DNA of 33,580 nt from Hyphomicrobiales bacterium (lineage in GTDB: Bacteria > Pseudomonadota > Alphaproteobacteria > Rhizobiales > Xanthobacteraceae). Under the pieces are notes generated by a model, which was given only the letters and a program-made list of their open reading frames with translations, was not told the origin of the DNA and made no database searches. The DNA lies in the NCBI GenBank assembly GCA_018335895.1, contig JAGXQU010000049.1:1-33580 (forward strand), read 5' to 3'. Shown here piece by piece: positions 7,030 to 14,589 of this stretch. The translations under genes and the position numbers were made by a program. The first letter of the stretch is position 1; every line of letters begins with the position of its first letter.

Positions 7030-7113
7030 ATGGGACGCGGACTTCTGCTTTGGCTGATCGGCATTCCGCTGCCGATCATTCTGCTCATCTGGCTGTTCGG
7101 CGGTCTGGGCTGA
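7030..7113 (+). CDS. 27-residue single-span membrane miniprotein
   Basis: ATG at 7030 is preceded by GGAAGG seven bases upstream and encodes MGRGLLLWLIGIPLPIILLI followed by WLFGGLG and TGA. The whole peptide is one hydrophobic helix with a Pro-containing centre and an N-terminal Arg. It is followed, 43 bp on, by a very strong terminator, so it has the parts of an independent gene. I recall near-identical short peptides annotated as hypothetical in alphaproteobacteria, which supports reality but not function. Too short for most ORF callers. Confidence 0.72.
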   Translation: MGRGLLLWLIGIPLPIILLIWLFGGLG

Positions 7114-7155
7114 TCGTCGATTTTCCGGCGACTTTCCTACTCGCAGCCATCAGGC

Positions 7156-7190
7156 AAATGACCGGAGCACCCCGCTCCGGTCATTTTATT
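7156..7190. terminator. Bidirectional terminator between the miniprotein and the DUF6498-type gene
   Basis: AAATGACCGGAGC (7156-7168), loop ACCCC, GCTCCGGTCATTT (7174-7186) is a perfect 13-bp stem followed by TTATT on the plus strand. The stop codon of the minus-strand gene (7181-7183) lies within the right arm, so the hairpin can serve both converging transcripts, though the minus strand tail has fewer T residues. Confidence 0.8.
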
Positions 7191-7942
7191 TTGCGGGTAT
7201 CCATCGCGGTTGCCCCGCGGCCTTTCAGGTCGATCTTGATAAAGAGCCATATGTCGACGACGGTCTTCGCGAGGATCAGGAGCACGAGCGGCGCGAGCGC
7301 GCCATATTTCTGCGCGAGCGCGGCACCGCCGAGAATGACAAGGTGCATGATCACGATGCGGGTGTAGAGGCTGCCGACCAGCGCTCCGGCCTGTCTGCCT
7401 TCGTCCGAGGCTTTGCTCACGAGCCGCTGCCATAGCGGCAACCTCGCCATCTCGATCGCAAAAGCGACGCCGCGGCCCGCAAATGACACCGCCAGCGGAA
7501 TCAGCAGGCCGTTCGCAACGATCATCTTCTCCCAGAACGCTTCCACGGGAAGCGAGGACAGGTTCCCCGACACCGGAATCTTCGTGCTCCACGCCTTTCC
7601 GTAAAAGGCCCAGAGAAACACGAAGTGCCCGAGCATGAAGCCGCCGGAGTGGACCAGAAAGAACCCGAACATGAATGCGCGGCTGATCACTTCCCCGACG
7701 AAACTTGTCGAGAAGTCCGCTCCGATCAGAATGCGCAGGAGGGTCCAGAACGCGATGATGAGCGTTTCCAGCCAGTAAAGCATCAAAAGGACGAAGGTAT
7801 CCCAGCCCCAGTACACGACGCCGATCAGTGGGATCAGGTTCGAAGTCAGGACGATGGCGATCGGCAGATACAGCCCCAGCCTGTCCAGCCCTCCTGGCTC
7901 GGGCGCATATCCGGGCTCGCCCTCGAGATTGCCTGCCTGCAT
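7181..7942 (-). CDS. Polytopic membrane protein, DUF6498-like
   Basis: A 253-residue protein with about six hydrophobic segments: GLYLPIAIVLTSNLIPLIGV, TFVLLMLYWLETLIIAFWTL, AFMFGFFLVHSGGFMLGHFVF, MIVANGLLIPLAVSFAG, IVIMHLVILGGAALAQ and LAPLVLLILAKTVVDIWLF. The NLIPLIGVVYWGWD...LLMLYWLE beginning is the pattern I associate with DUF6498-containing proteins. His residues in the third segment (LVHSGGFMLGH) and in MHLVIL are suggestive of metal or cofactor contact but unproven. No ribosome-binding site is visible at the chosen ATG. Function unknown. Confidence 0.7.
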   Translation of the reverse strand: MQAGNLEGEPGYAPEPGGLDRLGLYLPIAIVLTSNLIPLIGVVYWGWDTFVLLMLYWLETLIIAFWTLLRILIGADFSTSFVGEVISRAFMFGFFLVHSGGFMLGHFVFLWAFYGKAWSTKIPVSGNLSSLPVEAFWEKMIVANGLLIPLAVSFAGRGVAFAIEMARLPLWQRLVSKASDEGRQAGALVGSLYTRIVIMHLVILGGAALAQKYGALAPLVLLILAKTVVDIWLFIKIDLKGRGATAMDTRKIK

Positions 7943-8168
7943 TGGATAAGACCGTTCCGCCCAGTGGTTCAGGATGCAGCGATTCGTAACCGAAATTCAC
8001 AGCTTGTGATCAGGGATCGACGAGCGTTCCGTCATAAACCTGTTACCATCGCTCTATCGAGGCGATTCGCGAATGCGACGCTTCCCTCCACTCCTCCCGG
8101 CGTGGCGTAAAGAACTGAGGCGGCTCTCGAGCCGCCTCTTCTGTTTCTGGGTTGGTTTCCGGCCAGCC
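7943..8168. other. Intergenic stretch with a strong hairpin
   Basis: No gene is visible. GAGGCGGCTC (8117-8126) and GAGCCGCCTC (8129-8138) form a 10-bp palindrome (effective loop CTCG) followed on the plus strand by TTCTGTTTCTGG, and on the minus strand by a weaker AGTTCTTT. It is well placed to terminate the ceramidase-like gene that ends at 8169 on the minus strand. Confidence 0.55.
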
Positions 8169-8864
8169 TCACGCCGCCTCCCGCTTCTGCTGAATCACCG
8201 TCCACAGCATCAGAAAGATGAGCGCGCCGTTCAGGCCGTGCCACATGAAATGCGTGCCGAGCGGGAAGCGGTCGCAGACGCTTGGATCGACGATGCGGAA
8301 CCCGAGCGAAAGCGCGAACAGCGCCGCGGCGGAAAGATAGGCGCCGCCGACCCACAGCATGCTCCCGCCTTTCATGCGCAGCAGCGCCCCGAGCACGATC
8401 AGCGCGGCCAGCACCGGAAAATAAAAGCCTGAGTTGTTCAGGAACCCGGGCGGCAACAGACGCGGAAACACAGCGGAGATCGCGAGAAACAGCGCAATCC
8501 AGATCGAGGTCGCGATGACGCTTTGCCCGAGAAACCGGCGTAGCGTGTAAACGAGAAACGCGACGACAAAGATCGCGATCGGCACGGCATCCGCGAACAG
8601 CCCCCATCGCGTGGCAAAGGTGTGAAACAGCGTCGAGCCGATGCCGACCAGCGTCGCCAATCCGATCAGGAGCAGAATGAAGCGGTCGTTCTTGCCGTCC
8701 CGCTTCCAGAGCATGTAGGCGCCCGCTGCGGCGGCGAAGAACGCGAGGTTCGAGACGGCGTTCACCGGCTCAGCCCAGAACCCTGCATGCAGCCGCTCGC
8801 AATAGAGATCGATCGGATCGTTCAGTGCCATGTCGATATCCCGTAACCGTACAAGAAGGCGCAT
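8169..8864 (-). CDS. Ceramidase-like (CREST superfamily) membrane hydrolase
   Basis: A 231-residue protein with about seven membrane segments. Family motifs are DLYCERLHAGFWAEPVNAVS near the N-terminus, GIGSTLFHTFATRWGLFADA (the first His and the Asp of the predicted metal site) and GTHFMWHGLNGA near the C-terminus (His pair). These match the alkaline ceramidase/CREST family of intramembrane Zn hydrolases; in bacteria the true substrate is mostly unknown, and ceramide is only a family-based guess. The ATG at 8864 has GGAGG four bases upstream; an internal ATG at 8831 gives a more usual N-terminus. Its upstream region contains a cluster of GANTC sites. Confidence 0.8.
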   Translation of the reverse strand: MRLLVRLRDIDMALNDPIDLYCERLHAGFWAEPVNAVSNLAFFAAAAGAYMLWKRDGKNDRFILLLIGLATLVGIGSTLFHTFATRWGLFADAVPIAIFVVAFLVYTLRRFLGQSVIATSIWIALFLAISAVFPRLLPPGFLNNSGFYFPVLAALIVLGALLRMKGGSMLWVGGAYLSAAALFALSLGFRIVDPSVCDRFPLGTHFMWHGLNGALIFLMLWTVIQQKREAA

Positions 8865-8879
8865 ATTGCCTCCCTCGTT

Positions 8880-8985
8880 CCGGATTTGCGAGTCGGCGGA
8901 GCGGCTTATCCAGCGCGCCTGACGCGGCGTCTGCGCGGCCTAAAGCGCGGCTTTAGAGAAACCGGATTCGCGAGTCGGATGAATC
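8880..8985. promoter_or_regulatory. Cluster of GANTC (CcrM-type) methylation sites within a short direct repeat
   Basis: GAGTC at 8890-8894, GATTC at 8965-8969, GAGTC at 8972-8976 and GAATC at 8981-8985 lie upstream of the minus-strand ceramidase-like gene. Two of them sit in a direct repeat, CCGGATTTGCGAGTCGG (from 8880) and CCGGATTCGCGAGTCGG (from 8962). GANTC is the CcrM methylation sequence in alphaproteobacteria; a regulatory role here is inference. Confidence 0.4.
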
Positions 8986-9019
8986 GGATAGCGTCGGTTC
9001 TGGGAGTTCAGGCGGAGAT

Positions 9020-10615
9020 TCAAGCGGCTGCGGAAGACTTTCCTGGCTGCGCTGCCGCGTCTGAGTCCATCGCTTCGATCAGCGCCAGATATGAACTGGC
9101 CGGAAGCGGAGGCGCGAATACGTAGCCCTGCGCCTGATGCACGCCCTTGCGGCGCAGATACTCGACCTGATCGAAACTCTCGACGCCTTCCGCGATCACT
9201 TCCATGTTCATGGTGCGCGCAAGTTCGAGCAGCGTTTCGATAATGGTCTGCGAGTGCCGCTCGGTCGAAATCGCGTCGATGAACATCTTGTCGATCTTGA
9301 TGGTGTCGACCCCAAGCTTCATCAGATACGAGAGACCGCCGTGGCCGGTTCCCACGTCGTCGATTGCAACCTGAATTCCCAGCTTCTGCAGGCGCCCGAT
9401 GATGTCGCGCGCGAGGTCGAGATCAGGTAGCGGTTCGCGTTCCGTCACCTCAAGCACGATCTGCGAGAGCGCAATCGGCGACTTCGTGAAAATACTCTGC
9501 AACTCGCCGATGATCGAGTCGTTGACGAAATGACCGGCGTAGAGATTGAAGGCCACCTTGATGTGCGGGCGTCCGACATGCGCCGCCCCGACTTCGAGGC
9601 AGACCTTCTTCATCAACGCATGCGTCATCGGATAAATCAGCCCGGAGCGCTCCGCGAGCGGAATGAATTGCGCAGGCGAAACCATGGTGCCGTCCGGACG
9701 GCGCCAGCGCGCAAGCACTTCGGAGCCGACGAGCTTGCCCGAGCGGATGTCGATCGTGGGCTGGAAGAACGGAACGATTTCGCCGTTGGCAATCGCCTGA
9801 CGGAACTGCACCAGTGGATCGTTCGAATTCCGCCGCAAATAAAGCGCGGCAAATGCGAGCGCGAGAATGGTGATCAGCGCGGAACCTATTCTGCCCACGG
9901 TCATCAGATCCCGGTAGTCGCCTGCAAGCGTAGCGCGGCTGCGTTCGACCACGACGGAGATCGGAAAGCGCTCCGATTTCAAGTGGACGCCGATCGTACG
10001 TGCGCTGTCGATGCTGAGTCCTTCATCACCGACCGGGCGGGCCGCCACGATTTCCGCGTTATTCAGCACGAGACGCAGGCTGCGGCCTTCCTGAAAATCG
10101 CCGTCGAGCGTATCGGGAACCAGGAAGTCGGCGGGGATCAATGCGCCGAGAGGTTTCCCGTTCTTGCGGTCGAGCCTGAGCCGTATCGAGCGGTCGGCGC
10201 GGTCGCGGAATCGGACCAGCGAGATCTCGAAGCGCCGGTCGGCGAGAGGCATCTCGCGCGACACTGCCCGCGTCTCTCCGCCGTCGCCGAAATTCGTGCA
10301 AAGTGTAGTGCCGCCTTCGTCGAGCACGCCGATCTCCTTGATCGGCAGGGAGGTGCTTGCGCTCTTGCGCATCACTTCCAGCGAGCGCTGATCGCAGCCG
10401 TCCACCGCAGGGGATAGATCGACGAGCGAAGCCATCACACTTCCGAGGCGGACTTCGGCAAGGCTGAGCGCGCCGCGCGCGAGCGATTCCAGTTTCGCGC
10501 GCGCACTGCGCTCGACATAGGTATTCAAGGAATACTCGACGAGCAGCACCGGAACGCAGGCCACGGCAATGCCGCCCAGCACAACTCCTGCCCACCATGC
10601 TTTCGATTTGCGCAC
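9020..10615 (-). CDS. Membrane c-di-GMP phosphodiesterase, CSS-motif sensor plus EAL domain
   Basis: A 531-residue protein with the layout of CSS-motif EAL proteins: a transmembrane helix at about 9-28, a periplasmic domain carrying two cysteines (C74 in GCDQRS, C106 in TTLCTNFG), a second transmembrane helix at about 243-260, and a cytoplasmic EAL domain at about 265-515. EAL residues are intact: SEVLARW (299-301 as EVL), N357, E389 of LEVTE, the DDVGTGHGG loop (419-426), KIDK (440-443), AEGVE (475-479) and QGYVF. It therefore should cleave c-di-GMP, with the periplasmic disulfide tuning activity as known for E. coli PdeC-type proteins. There is no GGDEF domain. The start is GTG. It sits beside envelope-glycan genes, suggesting a surface or biofilm link by context only. 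Confidence 0.88.
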   Translation of the reverse strand: MRKSKAWWAGVVLGGIAVACVPVLLVEYSLNTYVERSARAKLESLARGALSLAEVRLGSVMASLVDLSPAVDGCDQRSLEVMRKSASTSLPIKEIGVLDEGGTTLCTNFGDGGETRAVSREMPLADRRFEISLVRFRDRADRSIRLRLDRKNGKPLGALIPADFLVPDTLDGDFQEGRSLRLVLNNAEIVAARPVGDEGLSIDSARTIGVHLKSERFPISVVVERSRATLAGDYRDLMTVGRIGSALITILALAFAALYLRRNSNDPLVQFRQAIANGEIVPFFQPTIDIRSGKLVGSEVLARWRRPDGTMVSPAQFIPLAERSGLIYPMTHALMKKVCLEVGAAHVGRPHIKVAFNLYAGHFVNDSIIGELQSIFTKSPIALSQIVLEVTEREPLPDLDLARDIIGRLQKLGIQVAIDDVGTGHGGLSYLMKLGVDTIKIDKMFIDAISTERHSQTIIETLLELARTMNMEVIAEGVESFDQVEYLRRKGVHQAQGYVFAPPLPASSYLALIEAMDSDAAAQPGKSSAAA

Positions 10616-10696
10616 GCAATACGCCTTTGGCCGCCCGGATGCCGCTATAGGAGCTGTTCCGGATTAAGACTGCGTTAACGATCACCAGCGCAGCGG

Positions 10697-11449
10697 TCAG
10701 TGCGTTTTCGCAGCCGCGACCTTCGCCCACTTTTTATATGTGTAGCGCGCCTGATAGCGGGCGACCCGGTAGCCGGCCGTGCCGTCCAGAAAGCCTGCCT
10801 GCAGCACGAAGCTGCGCACGAACGCCGCCGCTCCGCGCAAACGCGCTTCCAGTCCGCCGCATTTCCTGCCGCGTGCGAGCAGTTCCTGCGCTGCGATGTG
10901 GGAATAGCGTTCGACTTTTCCCTCGGCGTCTTCCGCGCTTACGATCGTATTGTGCTCGATGGGATGTTTCAGCGTGCGAACCTCGCCATCGACAGCCACG
11001 CTTTCGTGCACGAGATTGTCGTTGAAGCGGCCCCTGTCGCGGCGATAGAGCCGCAGCACATAGTCCGGCCACCAGCCGCCATGACGCACGATCTCGCCGA
11101 TGAAGCGGTTTCGCCGCGGCATGCGGTAGCCTGCAGCGGCGGAGGGATCGGAAAGCACCTCGCGGATCTCGCGCACCAGCCCCTCCTCCATCCATTCGTC
11201 GGAGTCGAGCGAAAGAATCCAGTCGCCGCTCGCCGCTGCCTGCGCGCGCTGCTTCTGCGGCCCGAACCCCGGCCAGTCCGCGGGCTCAAGAATTTTCGCG
11301 CCGAGTCCGCGCGCGATCTCGCGCGTGCGGTCGGTACTGCCGCCATCCACGACGACGATTTCGTCCGCGATGCCCGCAGCGGATTCCAGGCAGCGGCCGA
11401 TCGAGGCTTCCTCGTTCTTGGTAATGACGATCAGGGAAAGACGGGGCAT
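10697..11449 (-). CDS. Family 2 glycosyltransferase (LPS-core WaaE/LgtF type)
   Basis: A 250-residue protein with an N-terminal GT-A fold: SLIVITKNEEASIGRCL, IVVVDGGSTDRT (residues 31-42) and the metal-binding DSDE at 82-85. The later RNRFIGEIVRHGGWWPDYVLRLYRR is typical of the LgtF/WaaE/KdtX group, which add glucose to inner-core heptose of lipopolysaccharide. The C-terminus is basic with a hydrophobic patch (AAFVRSFVLQAGFLDG) that may touch the membrane. It is divergent from two GT4 genes. The sugar and acceptor are not known for this organism. Confidence 0.88.
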   Translation of the reverse strand: MPRLSLIVITKNEEASIGRCLESAAGIADEIVVVDGGSTDRTREIARGLGAKILEPADWPGFGPQKQRAQAAASGDWILSLDSDEWMEEGLVREIREVLSDPSAAAGYRMPRRNRFIGEIVRHGGWWPDYVLRLYRRDRGRFNDNLVHESVAVDGEVRTLKHPIEHNTIVSAEDAEGKVERYSHIAAQELLARGRKCGGLEARLRGAAAFVRSFVLQAGFLDGTAGYRVARYQARYTYKKWAKVAAAKTH

Positions 11450-11543
11450 ATCCGTTTCGTTGCGAAGACAGTCCGTTTCAGGCTATCTGGGGCGCGGCCC
11501 GTTCATGCGCGGCAACGGCTCGCCTTGCTTGAATTCTTTCGAT

Positions 11544-12716
11544 ATGCCGCAGCCCGGTTCGCACGTCCAGCCCGTGATCAAGTCCCGCAGACTCGCATTC
11601 GTGCGTCAGAAATTCTCCCGCTTTGGCGGCGGCGAACTCATTCTGAACCGGACCATCGAAGCGCTGGCGAAGCGCGGCGAAGCAGTTGCCATCATCGCGC
11701 GCGAATGGGAGCCGCACAAAGGCGTCGTGTTCCACCGCTGCGATCCGGCGCGCACGCCGCGTTCGACCCGCGATACGCGCTTCGCCAAGGCGGCCTGCGA
11801 AATCGTCTCGAGAATGCCCGAGGTGCTCGTGCAGTCGCACGAGCGGATGACCTGTTGCGATATCTACCGCGCCGGTGACGGCGTGCATGCCGCCTATCTC
11901 GAACACCGCGCACGAAGCATCGGATCGATCCGCCGCTTCTTCCAGACCATCAGCGGCTATCACCGCGACGTACTCCGGCTCGAGCGTGAAATGTTCGCGA
12001 GCCCGCGGCTGAAGGCCGTGATCGTGAATTCGCAGATGGTCGCCGACGAAATCGTGTCGCACTTCGCCTATCCGCGCGAACGCATCCATCTCATCCCGAA
12101 CGGGATCGATCTTTCGCGTTTCGACGTAACTTCGCTTGTGCGGTTGCGCGGCGAGGCCCGGAGCAGGCTTGGCATTCCCGAACATCGCAAGGTGCTCGTC
12201 ATCGTCGGATCCGGGTATGAACGCAAAGGCGTCGCGCAGGCGATCGAGGCGCTTGCGCGCAGCAAGACGGGTGCAGCCTTGTTGGTCATCGGCCACGAGA
12301 AGCGTGGGTCGCGCTATCGCGCTGTCGCACATCGCCAAGGTATCGGTGACGACGTACACTTCCTCGGTAGGCAGGAGAACGTGCTGCCATATCTCGCGGC
12401 CGCCGACGCGATGATCCTGCCCTCGCTCTACGACCCCTTCCCTTCGGCGGCGCTCGAAGGCTTCGCCGCCGGCCTGCCTGTCATTACCTCGGAAGCCTGC
12501 GGCGCACGCGACATTGCGCGCGAACTTGATCCGGGACTCGTGCGAGATGCGAACGACATTGCCGGACTCGGCGATGCCATCAGGATCGCGCTCGCGCTTT
12601 CCGGAAACCCGGAAACTGCGAAGCTTGCGCGGGACATTGCCGCCCGTTTCGACATGGACCTCATGGTCGAGCGGATGCTAGCGCTCTATGAAACCGTGAG
12701 CGCGCCGAAATCATGA
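11544..12716 (+). CDS. Family 4 glycosyltransferase (WaaG-like)
   Basis: A 390-residue GT-B enzyme taken from MPQPGSHVQP; the open frame extends back to 11325 antisense to the GT2 gene, so the start is approximate and no clear ribosome-binding site is seen. It has the N-terminal donor/acceptor pattern RRLAFVRQKFSRFGGGELIL, the inter-domain IHLIPNGIDLSRF and the C-terminal nucleotide-sugar motif PSLYDPFPSAALEGFAAGLP with the EX7E-type glutamate. WaaG-like enzymes add the first glucose to lipopolysaccharide heptose, a fitting role beside a WaaE-like gene but not proven. The TGA overlaps the ATG of the next gene (ATGA at 12713-12716), so the two are translationally coupled. Confidence 0.87.
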   Translation: MPQPGSHVQPVIKSRRLAFVRQKFSRFGGGELILNRTIEALAKRGEAVAIIAREWEPHKGVVFHRCDPARTPRSTRDTRFAKAACEIVSRMPEVLVQSHERMTCCDIYRAGDGVHAAYLEHRARSIGSIRRFFQTISGYHRDVLRLEREMFASPRLKAVIVNSQMVADEIVSHFAYPRERIHLIPNGIDLSRFDVTSLVRLRGEARSRLGIPEHRKVLVIVGSGYERKGVAQAIEALARSKTGAALLVIGHEKRGSRYRAVAHRQGIGDDVHFLGRQENVLPYLAAADAMILPSLYDPFPSAALEGFAAGLPVITSEACGARDIARELDPGLVRDANDIAGLGDAIRIALALSGNPETAKLARDIAARFDMDLMVERMLALYETVSAPKS

Positions 12717-13801
12717 AGATCCTTCACACCGAAGCCTCGCCCGGCTGGGGCGGCCAGGAAATCCGCGTGCTCGACGAGGCAGAGGGCTGCATCGAGCGCG
12801 GACATAAAGTGTGGATCGCGGGCCAGCCGCATTCGCAGATCGTGCCGGCATCGCGCAAACGCGGCATCGAAACTTTCGAACTGCCGTTCGGGCGCGTGAA
12901 CTTCAATACCGTGCGGGCGATGATCGGGCTCATCAGGCAACTCGATCCCGATATCGTGGTGACCCACAGCCGCAACGACACCTGGATCGCGACACTCGGC
13001 ATCCTGTTCGGCCGCGGGCGCGCGAAGCTGATCCGCATGCGGCATGTTTCGATCCCGGTGAAGCCGGGCCTGCGCAACCGCTGGCTTTACGGCCGCCGCG
13101 CCGCGCGCGTGGTCACGACCGGCGAAATGATACGGAGCCATCTGATCGAGGTGCTGAAACTCGATCCGTCGCATGTCGTTTCCATTCCGACCGGCACGGA
13201 CCTCTCGCGCTATCATCCCGGCGACAAGACGCAGGCGCGCGCGAAACTAGGTCTTCCCGCGGACAAGAAACTGATCGGCATGGTCGCGACGCTCAGAAGC
13301 TGGAAGGGCCACCGCTTCATGGTCGATGCACTGCTTGAGAGGAAGCTCGATGGTGCGATCCTCGTTCTGGTTGGCGACGGCCCGCAGGAGCCGATGCTAC
13401 GCAAACAGGTCGAGGAGCGCGGCCTCAAGGATCGCGTGATCTTCGCGGGCCGCCGCGAAGACGTACAGGACTGGCTCCGCGCGTTCGATGTTTTCGTGCT
13501 CCCATCCACCGGCAACGAGGGCATCCCGCAGGCGCTGATGCAGGCGATGGCGACAGGATTGCCGGTCGTAACGACCCCGGTCGGAGCGATCCCTGAACTC
13601 GTCGTGCACAACGAGAGCGGCTTTATCGTGCAGCCGGAAAATCCGGCTTCGCTCGCGGAAGGCATCGCGGCGGTGCTCTCCGATCCTGCGCTCGCAAAAC
13701 GACTCGGCGATGCCGGGCGCGTTATCGTCGAACGCAAACACACCAAGGCCGCGATGCTGGACGCGATGGAAGAAGTATTCCGGAAGGCGCTCGCCGCTTA
13801 A
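12713..13801 (+). CDS. Family 4 glycosyltransferase
   Basis: A 362-residue GT-B enzyme. The start MKILHTEASPGWGGQEIRVL is a typical GT4 N-terminus; residues near VSIPTGTDLSRYHPG link the two domains, and PSTGNEGIPQALMQAMATGLP carries the EX7E motif for the nucleotide sugar. It is the second gene of a coupled pair (4-bp overlap with the WaaG-like gene) and probably acts on the same glycan, most likely lipopolysaccharide core or another envelope sugar; donor and acceptor are unknown. Its TAA overlaps the stop of the convergent methyltransferase gene by 3 bases. Confidence 0.86.
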   Translation: MKILHTEASPGWGGQEIRVLDEAEGCIERGHKVWIAGQPHSQIVPASRKRGIETFELPFGRVNFNTVRAMIGLIRQLDPDIVVTHSRNDTWIATLGILFGRGRAKLIRMRHVSIPVKPGLRNRWLYGRRAARVVTTGEMIRSHLIEVLKLDPSHVVSIPTGTDLSRYHPGDKTQARAKLGLPADKKLIGMVATLRSWKGHRFMVDALLERKLDGAILVLVGDGPQEPMLRKQVEERGLKDRVIFAGRREDVQDWLRAFDVFVLPSTGNEGIPQALMQAMATGLPVVTTPVGAIPELVVHNESGFIVQPENPASLAEGIAAVLSDPALAKRLGDAGRVIVERKHTKAAMLDAMEEVFRKALAA

Positions 13802-14589
13802 GGCTTGCGCGCTGTGAACACGAGGCTGCGTGAGGTCAGCGCAGCCCAGGAATTGGCCTCGCGCGCCACATCGCCTGTTTCTGCAGCAAGCTCCGGCTCG
13901 CGCCGCTCGATACGGCTGGTATGTGCGGCCGTGCCAAGCCTCGTGAACGGCCAAAGCAGCCCGGCGAAGAATGACGCGCTGCGTTTCGCGCGATCCGGCG
14001 AGAGCACGATACTCCGGAATCCCGCGCGGCGCAGACCGTAGTGCCAATACTGAAACGGCAGCGGCGCGATGTGCCCGCAGATGCGCCCGCCGTTCTCCGG
14101 CTTGATGCTGGGCGACGGAAACATGTGGTAGTGCCCGCTGAGTAGAAACTTCACGCGCGAGAGCGCGTGGCCCACGTTCGGCACCGAGAAAACCAGCAAT
14201 CCGCCGGGTTTGAGCACACGATAGACGTCCGCAATCACGTCGTACGGCGCGCGGGTGTGCTCGAACACTTCGATCGCAACCACGGTATCGAATGCGGCGG
14301 TGTCATAGGGCAGGCCGAGATTGACATCGCACTCTTTCAGCGTGACGCCGTCCGCCTTGAAGGTGCTGCCGGAAATGTCGCAGGCCGAGATGCCCTCGCC
14401 CGGCTTGAGGCCCAGAGCCTCACGCTCCTTCGAGATCAATCGCGTGAAGAATCCGGAGCCCGCGCCGAGATCGAGAAACGGAAGCCCGAGCTTGCCGCTC
14501 TCCTTGATCCTGTTCAGCACGAATGCGTTGGTCGTGCCGAGCGAGGCGGAGCCCTCCGCCGCAACGCCGCTTGCAGACCGCTCCATCAT
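13798..14589 (-). CDS. Class I SAM-dependent methyltransferase
   Basis: A 263-residue protein with the Rossmann methyltransferase motifs: [14 protein letters not shown] (38-51, SAM-binding motif I), [15 protein letters not shown] (101-115) and [14 protein letters not shown] (125-138). The substrate-binding region after [18 protein letters not shown] is unlike ubiquinone-type enzymes and resembles methyltransferases found in glycan clusters, so a sugar or lipid-linked acceptor is plausible by context. Its ATG overlaps the aspS TGA by 4 bp, so it is co-translated with aspS, an unusual partner, while it converges on the glycosyltransferase pair. Confidence 0.85.
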   Translation of the reverse strand: MMERSASGVAAEGSASLGTTNAFVLNRIKESGKLGLPFLDLGAGSGFFTRLISKEREALGLKPGEGISACDISGSTFKADGVTLKECDVNLGLPYDTAAFDTVVAIEVFEHTRAPYDVIADVYRVLKPGGLLVFSVPNVGHALSRVKFLLSGHYHMFPSPSIKPENGGRICGHIAPLPFQYWHYGLRRAGFRSIVLSPDRAKRSASFFAGLLWPFTRLGTAAHTSRIERREPELAAETGDVAREANSWAALTSRSLVFTARKP

